From positions 62,001 to 126,000 of the forward strand of contig JAEULA010000065.1 of assembly GCA_016793165.1 (NCBI GenBank): DNA of 64,000 bases, given 5' to 3'. The stretch is from Alphaproteobacteria bacterium (GTDB taxonomy: Bacteria > Pseudomonadota > Alphaproteobacteria > CACIAM-22H2). Below, one piece after another: positions 33,625-42,125 of this stretch. The translations under genes were made by a program, and so were the position numbers. How positions within the stretch are numbered: the stretch's first letter is position 1; every line of letters begins with the position of its first letter. A model generated the notes under the pieces. It did not search any database. It had not been told where the DNA came from and was given only the letters and a program-made list of their open reading frames with translations.

Positions 33625-34512
33625 TCAGCCCCGCGCCGCGAACAGGCCGGAGGGCCGCCAGACCAGCACGCAGGCCATCAGAACGTAGATCGCCATGTCG
33701 GCGATCGCCGCGGGCAGCCCCATCGCCGAGGGCAGGATGCGGCCGAAGGTGTCCACCATGCCGACGATCAGAGCGGCCACGAAGGCGCCGCGGATCGAGC
33801 CGATACCGCCGATCACGATGACGACGAAGACTTTGATCAGCATGGCGTCGCCCATGCCGATCTCGACGACGTAGAGCGGCCCTGCGAGGGCGCCCGCGAA
33901 GGCCGCGAGCGCGGCGCCGAGCGCGAAGACGGCCGTGTAGAGGCGGTCGATATCGACGCCCAGCGCGCCGACCATCTCGCGGTTCGACGCGCCGGCGCGG
34001 ATCAGCATGCCGACCCGTGTGCGCGTGATCAGCCACCACAGGAAGGCGGCGACGAGCAGCCCGGCGGCGAGCACCGCGAGGCGATAGGTCGGATAGGGCG
34101 CGCCGGGCAGCAGCTCGACGCGGCCGCCGAGCGCCGGCGGCACGTCGACGAAGATCGCCATCGGTCCCCAGAGGATCTTCGTCATCTCGTTGAAGAACAG
34201 GATCAGGCCGAAGGTCGCCAGCACCTGGTCGAGATGGTCGCGGGCGTAGAGCCGGCGCACGACGACGAGCTCGACGACCATGCCGACCAGGGCCGCCCCG
34301 GCAAGCGCCAGCGGCAGCGCGATCAGGAAGCTGCCGGTGAGCCCGGCGAAGGTCGCCGCGAGATAGGCGCCGACCATGTAGAGCGAGCCGTGCGCGAGGT
34401 TCACGAGGTTCATGATCCCGAGCACGAGGGTGAGCCCGGCCGCGATCAGGAACAGCGTGACGCCGAGCTGCAGCCCGTTGAGCGTCTGTTCGAGGAGGAG
34501 AAGGAGGGGCAT
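33625..34512 (-). CDS. livH: Branched-chain amino acid-type ABC transporter permease LivH
   Basis: 295 residues, about eight hydrophobic segments. LNGLQLGVTLFLIAAGLTLVLGIMNLVNLAHGSLYMVGAY-type N-terminus (key NLAHGSLYM), the GASNREMVGALGVDI cytoplasmic loop near residue 175, and VIGGIGSIRGAFVAAL near residue 235. Inner-membrane pore with LivM. It lies 145 bases downstream of livK, with a strong hairpin in the gap. Confidence 0.92.
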   Translation of the reverse strand: MPLLLLLEQTLNGLQLGVTLFLIAAGLTLVLGIMNLVNLAHGSLYMVGAYLAATFAGLTGSFLIALPLALAGAALVGMVVELVVVRRLYARDHLDQVLATFGLILFFNEMTKILWGPMAIFVDVPPALGGRVELLPGAPYPTYRLAVLAAGLLVAAFLWWLITRTRVGMLIRAGASNREMVGALGVDIDRLYTAVFALGAALAAFAGALAGPLYVVEIGMGDAMLIKVFVVIVIGGIGSIRGAFVAALIVGMVDTFGRILPSAMGLPAAIADMAIYVLMACVLVWRPSGLFAARG

Positions 34513-34592
34513 GGCGGGTGGGCGCGCCGGGCTTTTTGCCGCCGGGCCGCGCGCCGCGAGCCCCGAGCCCCCTCGACCGAGGCGGGCTGCGT

Positions 34593-34626
34593 CCCCCGTC
34601 CCGCCTCGCGCGAGGATGAACGGGGG
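34593..34626. other. Nested hairpin between livK and livH
   Basis: Outer arms CCCCCGT (34593-34599) and ACGGGGG (34620-34626) enclose a perfect inner palindrome CCTCGCGCGAGG (34604-34615). Another small palindrome CCTCGACCGAGG is at 34571-34582. No T tract follows on the minus strand, so it is more likely a processing or stability element that favours binding-protein mRNA over permease mRNA than a full terminator. Confidence 0.55.
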
Positions 34627-34657
34627 ATCGCGCGGCGGCGCGGGAGCCCGTGCCGGC

Positions 34658-35848
34658 TCAGCCCTTCATCTTGCACTGTCCGACATAGGCGTCGGAATGG
34701 CTCGAGAAGATGATCCCGCGCAGTTCGTTGACCAGGCGACCCTTCGCGTCCTTCTGGATCTGCGTGAGATAGTAGTTCTGCACCGGGAAGTGGTTGCGGT
34801 TGAACTTGAAGGGCCCGCGCACCGAGGCGAAGCTCGCCGCGCGCAGGGCATTGCGGAACTTTTCCTTGTCCGCGAAGCCGCCGGCCTGGCGGATCGCCGC
34901 GTCGATGAGGATCGCGGTGTCGTAGGCCTGGGCGGCGTACGGCGAGGGGATGCGGTTGAAGCTCGCCTCGAATTCGCTGACGAATTTCACGTTCGCCGCA
35001 TTCTCCAGCTTCTCCGACCAGTAGGTCGAGGAGTAGAGCCCCAGCGCGGCGTCGCCGATGCCGGGCAGGATGGTCTGGTCGAGGCTGAAGCTCGGTCCGA
35101 ACAGCGGCACGGTCTGCACGAGTCCCGCGGCGGCGTACTGGCGCACGAAGGCGATCCCCATGCCGCCGGGATAGAAGAAGTACGTGGCTTCGGGCTTCGC
35201 CGCACGCAGCGCGGCGATCTCGGCCGCATAGTCGGTCTGGCCGAGCTGCGTGTAGACCTCGGCGACGATCTCGCCCTTGAAGTAGCGCTTGAAGCCGGTC
35301 AGCGCGTCCTTACCCGCGGGGTAGTTCGGCGCCATGATGTAGGCGCGCTTGATGCCGGCGTTGGTCATGTGCTGACCCATCGCCTCGTGGGTGTTGTCGT
35401 TCTGCCAGGACAGCGAAAAGAAGTTCGGATGGCAGTCGCGGCCCGCGAGCTCGGACGGGCCGGCATTCGAGCTGAGGTAGAACACGCCGCGGCGATCCTT
35501 CAGGACCGTGTCGGCCATCGCGAGCATGATGTTGGAGAACACCACGCCGGTCATGATGTCGACGCGGTCGCGCTGGACCATGCGCTCGGCGGTCGCCTTG
35601 CCCACGTCGGGCTTGAACTGGTCGTCGCCGGTGATGATCTCGGTCGTCAGCCCGCCGAGCTTGCCGCCCGCGTGCTTCACCCCGAGATTGAACCCGTCGA
35701 CCGTCTCGCGTCCGAGGCCCGCGGAAGGGCCGGACAGCGTCGTCACGATGCCGATCTTGAGGCCGCCCGCCTGGGCACGCGCCGGGAGGATGGCGGCCGA
35801 AGTCGAGGCCGCCAGGGCCGTGGTGCCGAGGAAATTCCTGCGTCGCAT
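34658..35848 (-). CDS. livK: Periplasmic substrate-binding protein of the Liv-type transporter
   Basis: 396 residues. Tat-like signal peptide (MRRRNFLGTTALAAST, cleavage after ARA). Mature protein starts LKIGIVTTLSGPSAGLGRE, the Peripla_BP_6 pattern, with SNAGPSELAG and AQAYDTAILIDAAI conserved. The Tat signal is common in alphaproteobacterial members. The ligand may be amino acids, amides or aromatic acids. First gene of the livKHMGF operon, with a candidate promoter at 35912-35939. Confidence 0.9.
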   Translation of the reverse strand: MRRRNFLGTTALAASTSAAILPARAQAGGLKIGIVTTLSGPSAGLGRETVDGFNLGVKHAGGKLGGLTTEIITGDDQFKPDVGKATAERMVQRDRVDIMTGVVFSNIMLAMADTVLKDRRGVFYLSSNAGPSELAGRDCHPNFFSLSWQNDNTHEAMGQHMTNAGIKRAYIMAPNYPAGKDALTGFKRYFKGEIVAEVYTQLGQTDYAAEIAALRAAKPEATYFFYPGGMGIAFVRQYAAAGLVQTVPLFGPSFSLDQTILPGIGDAALGLYSSTYWSEKLENAANVKFVSEFEASFNRIPSPYAAQAYDTAILIDAAIRQAGGFADKEKFRNALRAASFASVRGPFKFNRNHFPVQNYYLTQIQKDAKGRLVNELRGIIFSSHSDAYVGQCKMKG

Positions 35849-35911
35849 CGTCGTGGTCCTCCCAATGATGTTCTGCGCCGGCTGAAGATCGCTCCGGATC
35901 GAAGCGGCCGC

Positions 35912-35939
35912 ATGTTATCCGAGTGCCGAGGGGCTGCAA
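35912..35939 (-). promoter_or_regulatory. Candidate sigma70 promoter of the liv operon
   Basis: Minus strand TTGCAG (35939-35934), 16-base spacer, TAACAT (35917-35912), giving a leader of about 55 bases before ATG 35848. The rest of the 199-base divergent region holds the upstream sequence of the MlrC gene, with a possible TATCAT -10 at 36011 but no clear -35. Confidence 0.5.
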
Positions 35940-36047
35940 CGATGGCGAGGGGCCACGTGTCTCGCGGATCCCGGCCACATCGGCGCAGGCGCGCGGCCGC
36001 GCATTCCCGCTATCATGCCTCCGGCAACGATGACGGGGGAGCGGACG

Positions 36048-37529
36048 ATGCGGCTGGTCGTGGCGATGATGAAGCACGAGACCAACACGTTCTCGCCGGT
36101 CCCGACCGACCTGGCGCGCTTCGGCGGCCGCGGCCTGCATCGCGGTGCGGCGGTGGTCGAGAACTACGCCGGCACCAACACCCCGATCGCCGCCTATATC
36201 GACCTCGCGCGCGCCGCGGGGGCCGAGCTCGTCACGCCGATCGCGGCCGAGGCGCCGCCGTCGGGGCCCGTGCAGCGCGCCGCCTACGAGGAGATGGCGG
36301 GCGCGATCGTCGAGGCGGTGGCCCGAGGCTGCGACGGCGTGATGCTCGACCTGCACGGTGCGATGGTCGCCGAGCATCACGACGACGGCGAGGGCGAGCT
36401 GCTCGCGCGGATCCGGGCCGCGGCGCCGGGCATCCCGATCTGCGTCACGCTCGACATGCACTGCAACCTCACCCAGCGCATGGTCGACAACTGCACGATG
36501 ATGATCGGCTACAAGACCTATCCGCATGTCGACATGCGGGAGGTGGGCGAGCGGATCGGCCGCGTCTTCCTGCGCAGCCTCGCCGGCGAGATCAGGCCGG
36601 TGATGGTCTGGGCAAATGCCCCGGTGCTGGCGCAGACGCTGCGCATGGGCACCGCCGACGAGCCGATGCGCGGGCTGCAGGCCATGGCGCGCGAGGCCGA
36701 GGCCGGCCCGATCCTGGCAGCGACGTTCTTCGGCGGCTTCCCGATGGCGGACATCCACGATGCCGGGGTGTCGGCTGTCGTCGTCGCGGACGGCGATGCC
36801 GCCGCGGCCGGCGTCGTTCGCGACCGCCTGCTGGCGCGAGCATGGGAGGCGCGTGCCGATTTCGTCTACGCCCACCGCGACCTGGCGGCGACGGTCGCCG
36901 AGGCCAAGCGCCTGCAGAACGGCATCCCGCCGGGACGCCCGGTGGTCCTGCTCGACCACGCGGACAACGTCGCCTCGGGCGGCACGTCCGATGTGATGAC
37001 CGTGATCGCGGAGGTCCTGCGCCAGGATCTTCCGGACGTCGCGGTCGCGACCGTCTTCGACCCGGACGCGGTCCAGGCGATGCGGGCCGCGGGGCTCGGC
37101 GCGCGGATCGCGCTCGACCTCGGCGGTCGCGCGGCAATGCCCTCGATCGGCGGCCGGCCGGCGCCGCTGCGCGTGACCGGCACGGTCGCACATCTGGGCG
37201 ATGGGCGGTGGCGGATCGAGGGGCCGATGTACACCGGCCTCATGGCCGACACGGGGCCGAGCGCCGTGCTCGATACGGGCCGCATGCGGATCGTGATCGT
37301 CTCGCGGCACCACGAGCCCTTCGACACGGGCATCTTCACCGCCAACGGCATCGACCCGACGACGCAGCGCTACCTGCTGCTCAAGTCGCGGATCCACTAT
37401 CGCGCCGGCTTCGCCCCGCTCGCCTCGCACACCTTCACCTGCGACGGCGAGGGCGTGACGACCTCCGACAACAAGCGGCTGCGTTTCGATAGGGTCCGGC
37501 GCCCCATCTACCCGCTCGATCCCGGCTGA
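36048..37529 (+). CDS. M81 family metallopeptidase (MlrC-like)
   Basis: 493 residues from ATG 36048 (GGGGGAGCGG upstream; ATG 36030 is an alternative). N-terminal KHETNTFSPV (metal His/Glu), DLHGAMVAEHHDDGEGE near residue 100 (key DLHGAM), and LDMHCNLT near residue 137 are the hallmark metal-binding motifs of the microcystinase C/DUF1485 family. The C-terminal DUF1485-N/MlrC domains are complete. Many members are found beside transporters in bacteria that never see microcystin, so a general amidase or peptidase role is more likely than toxin degradation. Confidence 0.88.
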   Translation: MRLVVAMMKHETNTFSPVPTDLARFGGRGLHRGAAVVENYAGTNTPIAAYIDLARAAGAELVTPIAAEAPPSGPVQRAAYEEMAGAIVEAVARGCDGVMLDLHGAMVAEHHDDGEGELLARIRAAAPGIPICVTLDMHCNLTQRMVDNCTMMIGYKTYPHVDMREVGERIGRVFLRSLAGEIRPVMVWANAPVLAQTLRMGTADEPMRGLQAMAREAEAGPILAATFFGGFPMADIHDAGVSAVVVADGDAAAAGVVRDRLLARAWEARADFVYAHRDLAATVAEAKRLQNGIPPGRPVVLLDHADNVASGGTSDVMTVIAEVLRQDLPDVAVATVFDPDAVQAMRAAGLGARIALDLGGRAAMPSIGGRPAPLRVTGTVAHLGDGRWRIEGPMYTGLMADTGPSAVLDTGRMRIVIVSRHHEPFDTGIFTANGIDPTTQRYLLLKSRIHYRAGFAPLASHTFTCDGEGVTTSDNKRLRFDRVRRPIYPLDPG

Positions 37530-37540
37530 AGCGTCCCCGC

Positions 37541-38290
37541 TCAGCGCATGTACATCCCGCCGTTGATGTCGAACACCGCGCCGGTGACGTGGCGGGCGGC
37601 ATCGGAGGCGAGATAGGCCGCGAGCCCGGCAATGTCGTCGGGCGCGCCGAGCCCCAGCGGCACGAGCTTCGCCAGCGCCGCGACGCCGGCCGGTCCATGG
37701 GTTGCGGCGAGCAGCTCCGTCTCGACGATGCCCGGGGCGATGGCATTGACGGTGATGCCGAGCGGCGCCCCCGTCCGCGCCAGCGTCTTGGCGACGCCGT
37801 GCAGCCCGGCTTTGCTGGCGGCGTAGTGGACATGGCCGAGCAGTGCGCCCTGATGACCGGTGACGGAGCCCAGCAGCAGGATCCGCCCGCCGTGCTGCGC
37901 GCGCATCATCTCCATCGCGCGCCGGCAGCACAGGAACGCGCTCGTCAGGTTGACGCGCAGGACCTCGTTCCAGCTCGCCAGAGTCGTGTCGAAGATCGTC
38001 TCGTCGCGCGTCGTCCCGGCGTTGTTGACGAGGATGTCGATCCGGCCGTACCGCGCGCGAATGCCGTCGAACAGGGAGTCGACCGTCGGCTCGTCGCCGA
38101 CGTCGCCATGATGGGCCTCGCCCTCGATCTCGGCAGCGGTCCGGTCCGCGGCCGCCGCATCGCGGTCGTTGACGACGACCCGCGCGCCGGCGGCGGCGAA
38201 GGCCGCGGCGATCGCGGCGCCGATGCCGCGCCCCGCCCCGGTGACGAGGGCGATCCGGCCGTCGAGGCGAAATCCGGGTGCTTGGGGCAT
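37541..38290 (-). CDS. SDR family oxidoreductase (FabG-like)
   Basis: 249 residues. TGAGRGIG cofactor loop (17-24), NNAG near residue 90, catalytic Ser in LLGSVTG and YAASK. The C-terminus HVTGAVFDINGGMYMR is typical of FabG-like 3-oxoacyl reductases or sugar dehydrogenases. Convergent with the MlrC gene and divergent from the amino-sugar operon (108-base gap), so it could reduce or oxidise a sugar related to that operon. Substrate unknown. Confidence 0.86.
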   Translation of the reverse strand: MPQAPGFRLDGRIALVTGAGRGIGAAIAAAFAAAGARVVVNDRDAAAADRTAAEIEGEAHHGDVGDEPTVDSLFDGIRARYGRIDILVNNAGTTRDETIFDTTLASWNEVLRVNLTSAFLCCRRAMEMMRAQHGGRILLLGSVTGHQGALLGHVHYAASKAGLHGVAKTLARTGAPLGITVNAIAPGIVETELLAATHGPAGVAALAKLVPLGLGAPDDIAGLAAYLASDAARHVTGAVFDINGGMYMR

Positions 38291-38398
38291 GGTGATGTCA
38301 CGCTATCGACGCGGCGACGGGCGGGCAATTCGCTGGCTTCGCTGCGCCAACGCCGTAGAATCGCGGCCGGACGGCACGACCGGATGGGGAGGGACAGC

Positions 38399-39661
38399 AT
38401 GCGCAGGACGATGTTGGCGGCGATGGCCGCCGCGATGGCATCCGGGGGCTTGGCATGCGGCGTGCCGTTCGGCGGCGCGGCCCGGGCCGGCGACCTTACC
38501 TTCTGGACGTGGCGCCAGGAGGATCGCAGCCAGTACGCGCAGCTCTTCGCCGATTTCAACAAGCTGCATCCCGAGGTGAAGATCAAGTACGAGGCCTTCG
38601 AGCCGCAGAGCTACGGCACCGTCCTGTCGACGGCGCTTGCCGCCGGCAAGGGACCGGACGTCATCCATGTGCGGGCCTACGGCGGATTGGAGCAGTTCAG
38701 CCGCGCCGGCTACCTGCTGCCGCTCGACCCGACGGCGATCCCCGAGCTCGGGAACTTCGACGGCACGGCGCTTGCGTCGGTGTCCCAGCGTTCCGATGGC
38801 CGCCCCTACGCGGTGCCGTTCGCGTCCCAGACGCTCGGTCTCTTCTACAACACCGAGATCTTCCAGCGTCTCGGCCTCAAGCCGCCGACGACGTGGGACG
38901 AGCTGATCCAGACCGGCAAGGCGCTGAAGGAAAAGAACGTCGTGCCGCTCGCCAACGGCATGGCGACGGCGTTCATGGTCGAGATCTTCGCCAGCGTCTT
39001 CACCGGCAGCTATCTCGGCAGCGACTTCGTGCAGGACATGCTCGCCGGGCGCGCGACCTTCTCCGATCCGCGCTACGTCGCGGCGCTGGGCAAGCTCACC
39101 GAGCTGCGCGACCTGCTGCCGCCGGGGTTCATGGGCGTCGACTATGCGACGATGCAGCAGCTCTTCCTGTCCGGGCGCGCGGCGATGTTCGCGGGCGGCT
39201 CGTTCGAGATCGCCAATTTCCGCCGGCAGAATCCGGGCCTCAAGATGGACTTCGTCGCGCCGCCCGCGCCGGCGGCGGGGCAGTCGCAGCTGGTCTCGGT
39301 CTTCTACGACGGCGGCTACGCGATCAACGCGAAGACCGCGAACCAGGCCGACGCCGTGAAGCTCGTGCGCTACATGTCGACCAAGGCGTTCGGCGACCGG
39401 TTCTCGGCGCTTCTGGGCAACATCTCGCCGATCCGCGACGTGCAGATCGAGGACGCGCTGCTGGCGAAGGTCGCGCGGCTGAACCAGCAGTCGCTGCCCT
39501 ACATCATGGCCGTGCACTTCCGTTACCAGGACCCGACCGGCTCGACGCTGCTGCAAGGCGGCGTGCAGAGGCTGATGGGCGGCCAGGCCACGGCGGCACA
39601 GGTCGGCGACGAGATCACGAAGGGGATCGCGACCTACTTCGTGCCGTTCCAGAACCGCTGA
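38399..39661 (+). CDS. Extracellular sugar-binding protein (ABC, SBP family 1)
   Basis: 420 residues with a signal peptide (cleavage likely after ARA near residue 30). Mature start LTFWTWRQED, then GPDVIHVRAYGGLEQFSRAGYLLPLD (key GPDVIHV) and PYAVPFASQTLGLFYNTEIF (key VPFASQTLGLFYN), typical of MalE/UgpB/NagX-type binding proteins. GGGGAGGGACAGC precedes the ATG. It heads an operon with two permeases, a NanE-like epimerase and a sugar kinase, pointing to an N-acetylated amino sugar as ligand. Confidence 0.9.
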   Translation: MRRTMLAAMAAAMASGGLACGVPFGGAARAGDLTFWTWRQEDRSQYAQLFADFNKLHPEVKIKYEAFEPQSYGTVLSTALAAGKGPDVIHVRAYGGLEQFSRAGYLLPLDPTAIPELGNFDGTALASVSQRSDGRPYAVPFASQTLGLFYNTEIFQRLGLKPPTTWDELIQTGKALKEKNVVPLANGMATAFMVEIFASVFTGSYLGSDFVQDMLAGRATFSDPRYVAALGKLTELRDLLPPGFMGVDYATMQQLFLSGRAAMFAGGSFEIANFRRQNPGLKMDFVAPPAPAAGQSQLVSVFYDGGYAINAKTANQADAVKLVRYMSTKAFGDRFSALLGNISPIRDVQIEDALLAKVARLNQQSLPYIMAVHFRYQDPTGSTLLQGGVQRLMGGQATAAQVGDEITKGIATYFVPFQNR

Positions 39662-39689
39662 ACCGCGGCGCCGGCGCGGACGCGGACGC

Positions 39690-40604
39690 ATGCAGCGCAC
39701 CTGGCGCCGGCGGTTGTGGATCGCGTTCCTGCTGGCGCCCGGCCTGGCGGTGATGACGGTTTTCGTGGTGGTGCCGCTGGCGTCGGCGCTGGCCTACAGC
39801 CTCTACAGCTGGAACGGGCTCGCCCGCGGCGGATTCGCCGGGCTCGAGAACTTCCGGCTTGTCCTGTTCCAGGAGCCGTTCAGCAGCTGGACCTTCCGGG
39901 CCTTCGCCCACAACGCGATCGTGTTCTGCGGCCTGATGGTGGTCCAGAACGCGCTCGCCTACCTGATCGCCTTCGCGCTGCTGACCGCGCTGCCGGGGCA
40001 TCGCTTCCACCAGGTGGCCGTCTTCCTGCCGGTCGTGCTGTCGACCGTGATCGTCGGCTTCCTGTGGAAGCTCCTGCTCAATCCGATCTTCGGCCTGGTC
40101 AACCAGGGGCTCGTCGCGATCGGCCTCTCGGCCTGGGCGCAGCCCTGGCTCGGGCAGCCGGAGACCGCGCTCGCCAGCCTGATCGTCGTGAACGCGTGGC
40201 ACTGGATCGGGTTTCCGGCGCTGGTCTTCCTCGCCGCGATGCAGCGCATCCCGCGCGAGGTGATCGAGGCGGCGCGCCTGGACGGCGCCGGCGACGGCGT
40301 GATGATGCGGCGGATCATCTGGCCGCTCGTCGCGCCGGCGACGACGATCGCCGTGATCCTGATGTTCATCGGCTCGTTCAACTGGTTCGAGCTGCCCTAC
40401 GTCATGACCGGGCTCGACGGCTCGCCCGGCGGCGCGACCGACGTGCTCGGCCTCTACTTCTACCGCACCGCCTTCGGCAGCCCGACCTCGGGGCTGCAGG
40501 ATTTCGGCCGCGGCAGCGCGCTCGCCGTGCTGATGTTCGCCTTCATCATCGTCGTCGCGACCTGGTGGACCCGCGCCCTGCGCCGGCGCGAGATCGAGGT
40601 CTGA
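39690..40604 (+). CDS. Sugar ABC transporter permease (MalF-like)
   Basis: 304 residues, six main hydrophobic segments after a basic N-terminus. The EAA loop EVIEAARLDGAGDGVMMRRIIWP (key EAARLDGAG...I.WP) is near residue 190. First of two permeases forming the inner-membrane channel. No ATP-binding protein gene is in the operon, so a shared ATPase (MsmK-like) encoded elsewhere is expected. Confidence 0.92.
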   Translation: MQRTWRRRLWIAFLLAPGLAVMTVFVVVPLASALAYSLYSWNGLARGGFAGLENFRLVLFQEPFSSWTFRAFAHNAIVFCGLMVVQNALAYLIAFALLTALPGHRFHQVAVFLPVVLSTVIVGFLWKLLLNPIFGLVNQGLVAIGLSAWAQPWLGQPETALASLIVVNAWHWIGFPALVFLAAMQRIPREVIEAARLDGAGDGVMMRRIIWPLVAPATTIAVILMFIGSFNWFELPYVMTGLDGSPGGATDVLGLYFYRTAFGSPTSGLQDFGRGSALAVLMFAFIIVVATWWTRALRRREIEV

Positions 40605-40608
40605 GCGC

Positions 40609-41442
40609 ATGGCAATCCCCGCGCCGGGCCGCGCCCGCACCGGCCTGATCCAGGCCCTGCTCGTCGCCAACAGCGTGGTGATGCTCTATCCGATCGCGGT
40701 GATGTTCCTGTCCGCGTTCAAGTCGACCGCGGAGATCTATTCGACGCCGTTCGCGCTGCCCCAGGCGTGGTCCTTCGCCAATCTCGAGCAGGTGTGGAGC
40801 GAGACGCGTTTCGCCCGCTATCTGGCGAATTCCGCGCTGGTCACGGCCGCGTCGGTGGCGCTGATCCTCGTCTTCGGCACGATGGCGGCGCACGCGATCG
40901 CGCGCTACGCCTTCCGCGGCGGCGAGCTCGTCTACATGTTCTTCCTGGCCGGGCTGATGGTGCCGCTCAAGCTCGCGATCATCCCGCTGTTCATCCAGCT
41001 CAAGGACCTGGGACTGATCGACAGCCGTGCCGGCCTGGTCCTGGTCTACACCGCGATGGGGCTGCCTGCTGCCGTGTTCATCCTCACGGGATTCCTGCGA
41101 ACGCTGCCGGGCGAGCTCGAGCAGTCGGCGCGGATCGACGGCGCCTCGGAGGCGCGCATCCTGTGGAGCATCATGCTGCCGCTGACCCGCCCGGCGCTGG
41201 TCATCACCGCGATCCACGCCGCGGTGCCGATCTGGAACGACTTCTTCTTCCCGCTCGTCTTCATCCAGAGCGACGACTACAAGACGTTGCCGCAAGGGCT
41301 GAGCGTGTTCATGGGTGAATTCCACACCGACTGGGGCGTCCTTTTCGCCGGGCTCGCGCTCGCCTCGCTGCCGATCACGATCCTTTACGTGGCGTTGTCG
41401 CGGCAGTTCATCGCCGGCCTGACCCAAGGAGCGGTCAAGTGA
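40609..41442 (+). CDS. Sugar ABC transporter permease (MalG-like)
   Basis: 277 residues, six hydrophobic segments. EAA loop ELEQSARIDGASEARILWSIMLPLTRPA (key EQSARIDGAS...I..PL) near residue 165 and the end LSRQFIAGLTQGAVK typical of CUT1 MalG-type proteins. Starts 4 bases after the first permease, and its TGA overlaps the GTG of the next gene (GTGA). Confidence 0.92.
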   Translation: MAIPAPGRARTGLIQALLVANSVVMLYPIAVMFLSAFKSTAEIYSTPFALPQAWSFANLEQVWSETRFARYLANSALVTAASVALILVFGTMAAHAIARYAFRGGELVYMFFLAGLMVPLKLAIIPLFIQLKDLGLIDSRAGLVLVYTAMGLPAAVFILTGFLRTLPGELEQSARIDGASEARILWSIMLPLTRPALVITAIHAAVPIWNDFFFPLVFIQSDDYKTLPQGLSVFMGEFHTDWGVLFAGLALASLPITILYVALSRQFIAGLTQGAVK

Positions 41443-42125
41443 GCCCGGGGGCGCCGGCTTGGCTGCCGCGCGGCGGCCTGGTCGTCTCGTGCCAGGCACG
41501 GCCGGACAACCCGCTGCACGGGCCGGCCTTCATGGCGGCGATGGCGCGAGCCGCGGCCGAGGCTGGTGCGGTCGCCATCCGCGCGAACGGGGCGGCGGAC
41601 ATCGCGGCGATCCGGGCGGCGGTCGGCCTGCCGATCATCGGCATCGCCAAGCGCGCGACCCCCGGCTTCGACGTCGAGATCACGCCCGCGCTGGCCGATG
41701 CGGCGGCGATCCTGTCCGCCGGCGCGACGGCCATCGCGCTCGATGCCACCGGACGCCGTCGCGATGGCGAACCGTTGCCAGCGCTGATCGCGGCGATCAG
41801 GGCGCGTTGGTCCAGTCCGATCATGGCCGACGTGGCGACGCCGGCCGAAGGCGAGCGGGCGGCGGCGCTCGGTTGCGACCTGGTGGCGACGACCCTCTCG
41901 GGCTACACGGCCGACTCGCCGCGCATCGCGGGCCCGGACTTCGATCTCGTCGCGCGGCTCGCCGCGCGCGTCGACGTGCCGATCGTCGCGGAGGGCCGCT
42001 TCACGACGCCCGCCGAGGTCGCGCGGGCCCTTGCCGTCGGCGCCCATGCCGTGGTCATCGGGACGGCGATCACCAACCCTCGCGAAATCGCCCGGCGCTT
42101 CGTCGCGGCAGGACGGTCGGCATGA
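41439..42125 (+). CDS. nanE: N-acetylmannosamine-6-phosphate 2-epimerase-like protein
   Basis: 228 residues from GTG 41439. It matches the NanE TIM barrel: LVVSCQARPDNPLHGP near residue 14, GIAKRATPGFDVEITP near residue 66 (NanE has a similar KR...D..ITP with the catalytic Lys), and VAEGRFTTPAEVARALAVGAHAVVIGTAIT near residue 180 (key EGR..TP). NanE converts ManNAc-6-P to GlcNAc-6-P. The kinase gene that follows supports the assignment. NanA and NagA/NagB are not in the window. Confidence 0.85.
   Translation: MSPGAPAWLPRGGLVVSCQARPDNPLHGPAFMAAMARAAAEAGAVAIRANGAADIAAIRAAVGLPIIGIAKRATPGFDVEITPALADAAAILSAGATAIALDATGRRRDGEPLPALIAAIRARWSSPIMADVATPAEGERAAALGCDLVATTLSGYTADSPRIAGPDFDLVARLAARVDVPIVAEGRFTTPAEVARALAVGAHAVVIGTAITNPREIARRFVAAGRSA

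Noticed and set aside
34412..37492. Long plus-strand open frame across the liv binding protein and MlrC genes
   Set aside because: Composition is Arg/Ala/Gly-rich with no motif, and both well-supported genes use other frames.
36048..37529. Assignment of the MlrC homologue to microcystin degradation
   Set aside because: No mlrA, mlrB or mlrD neighbours; the family is widespread with other, mostly unknown roles.
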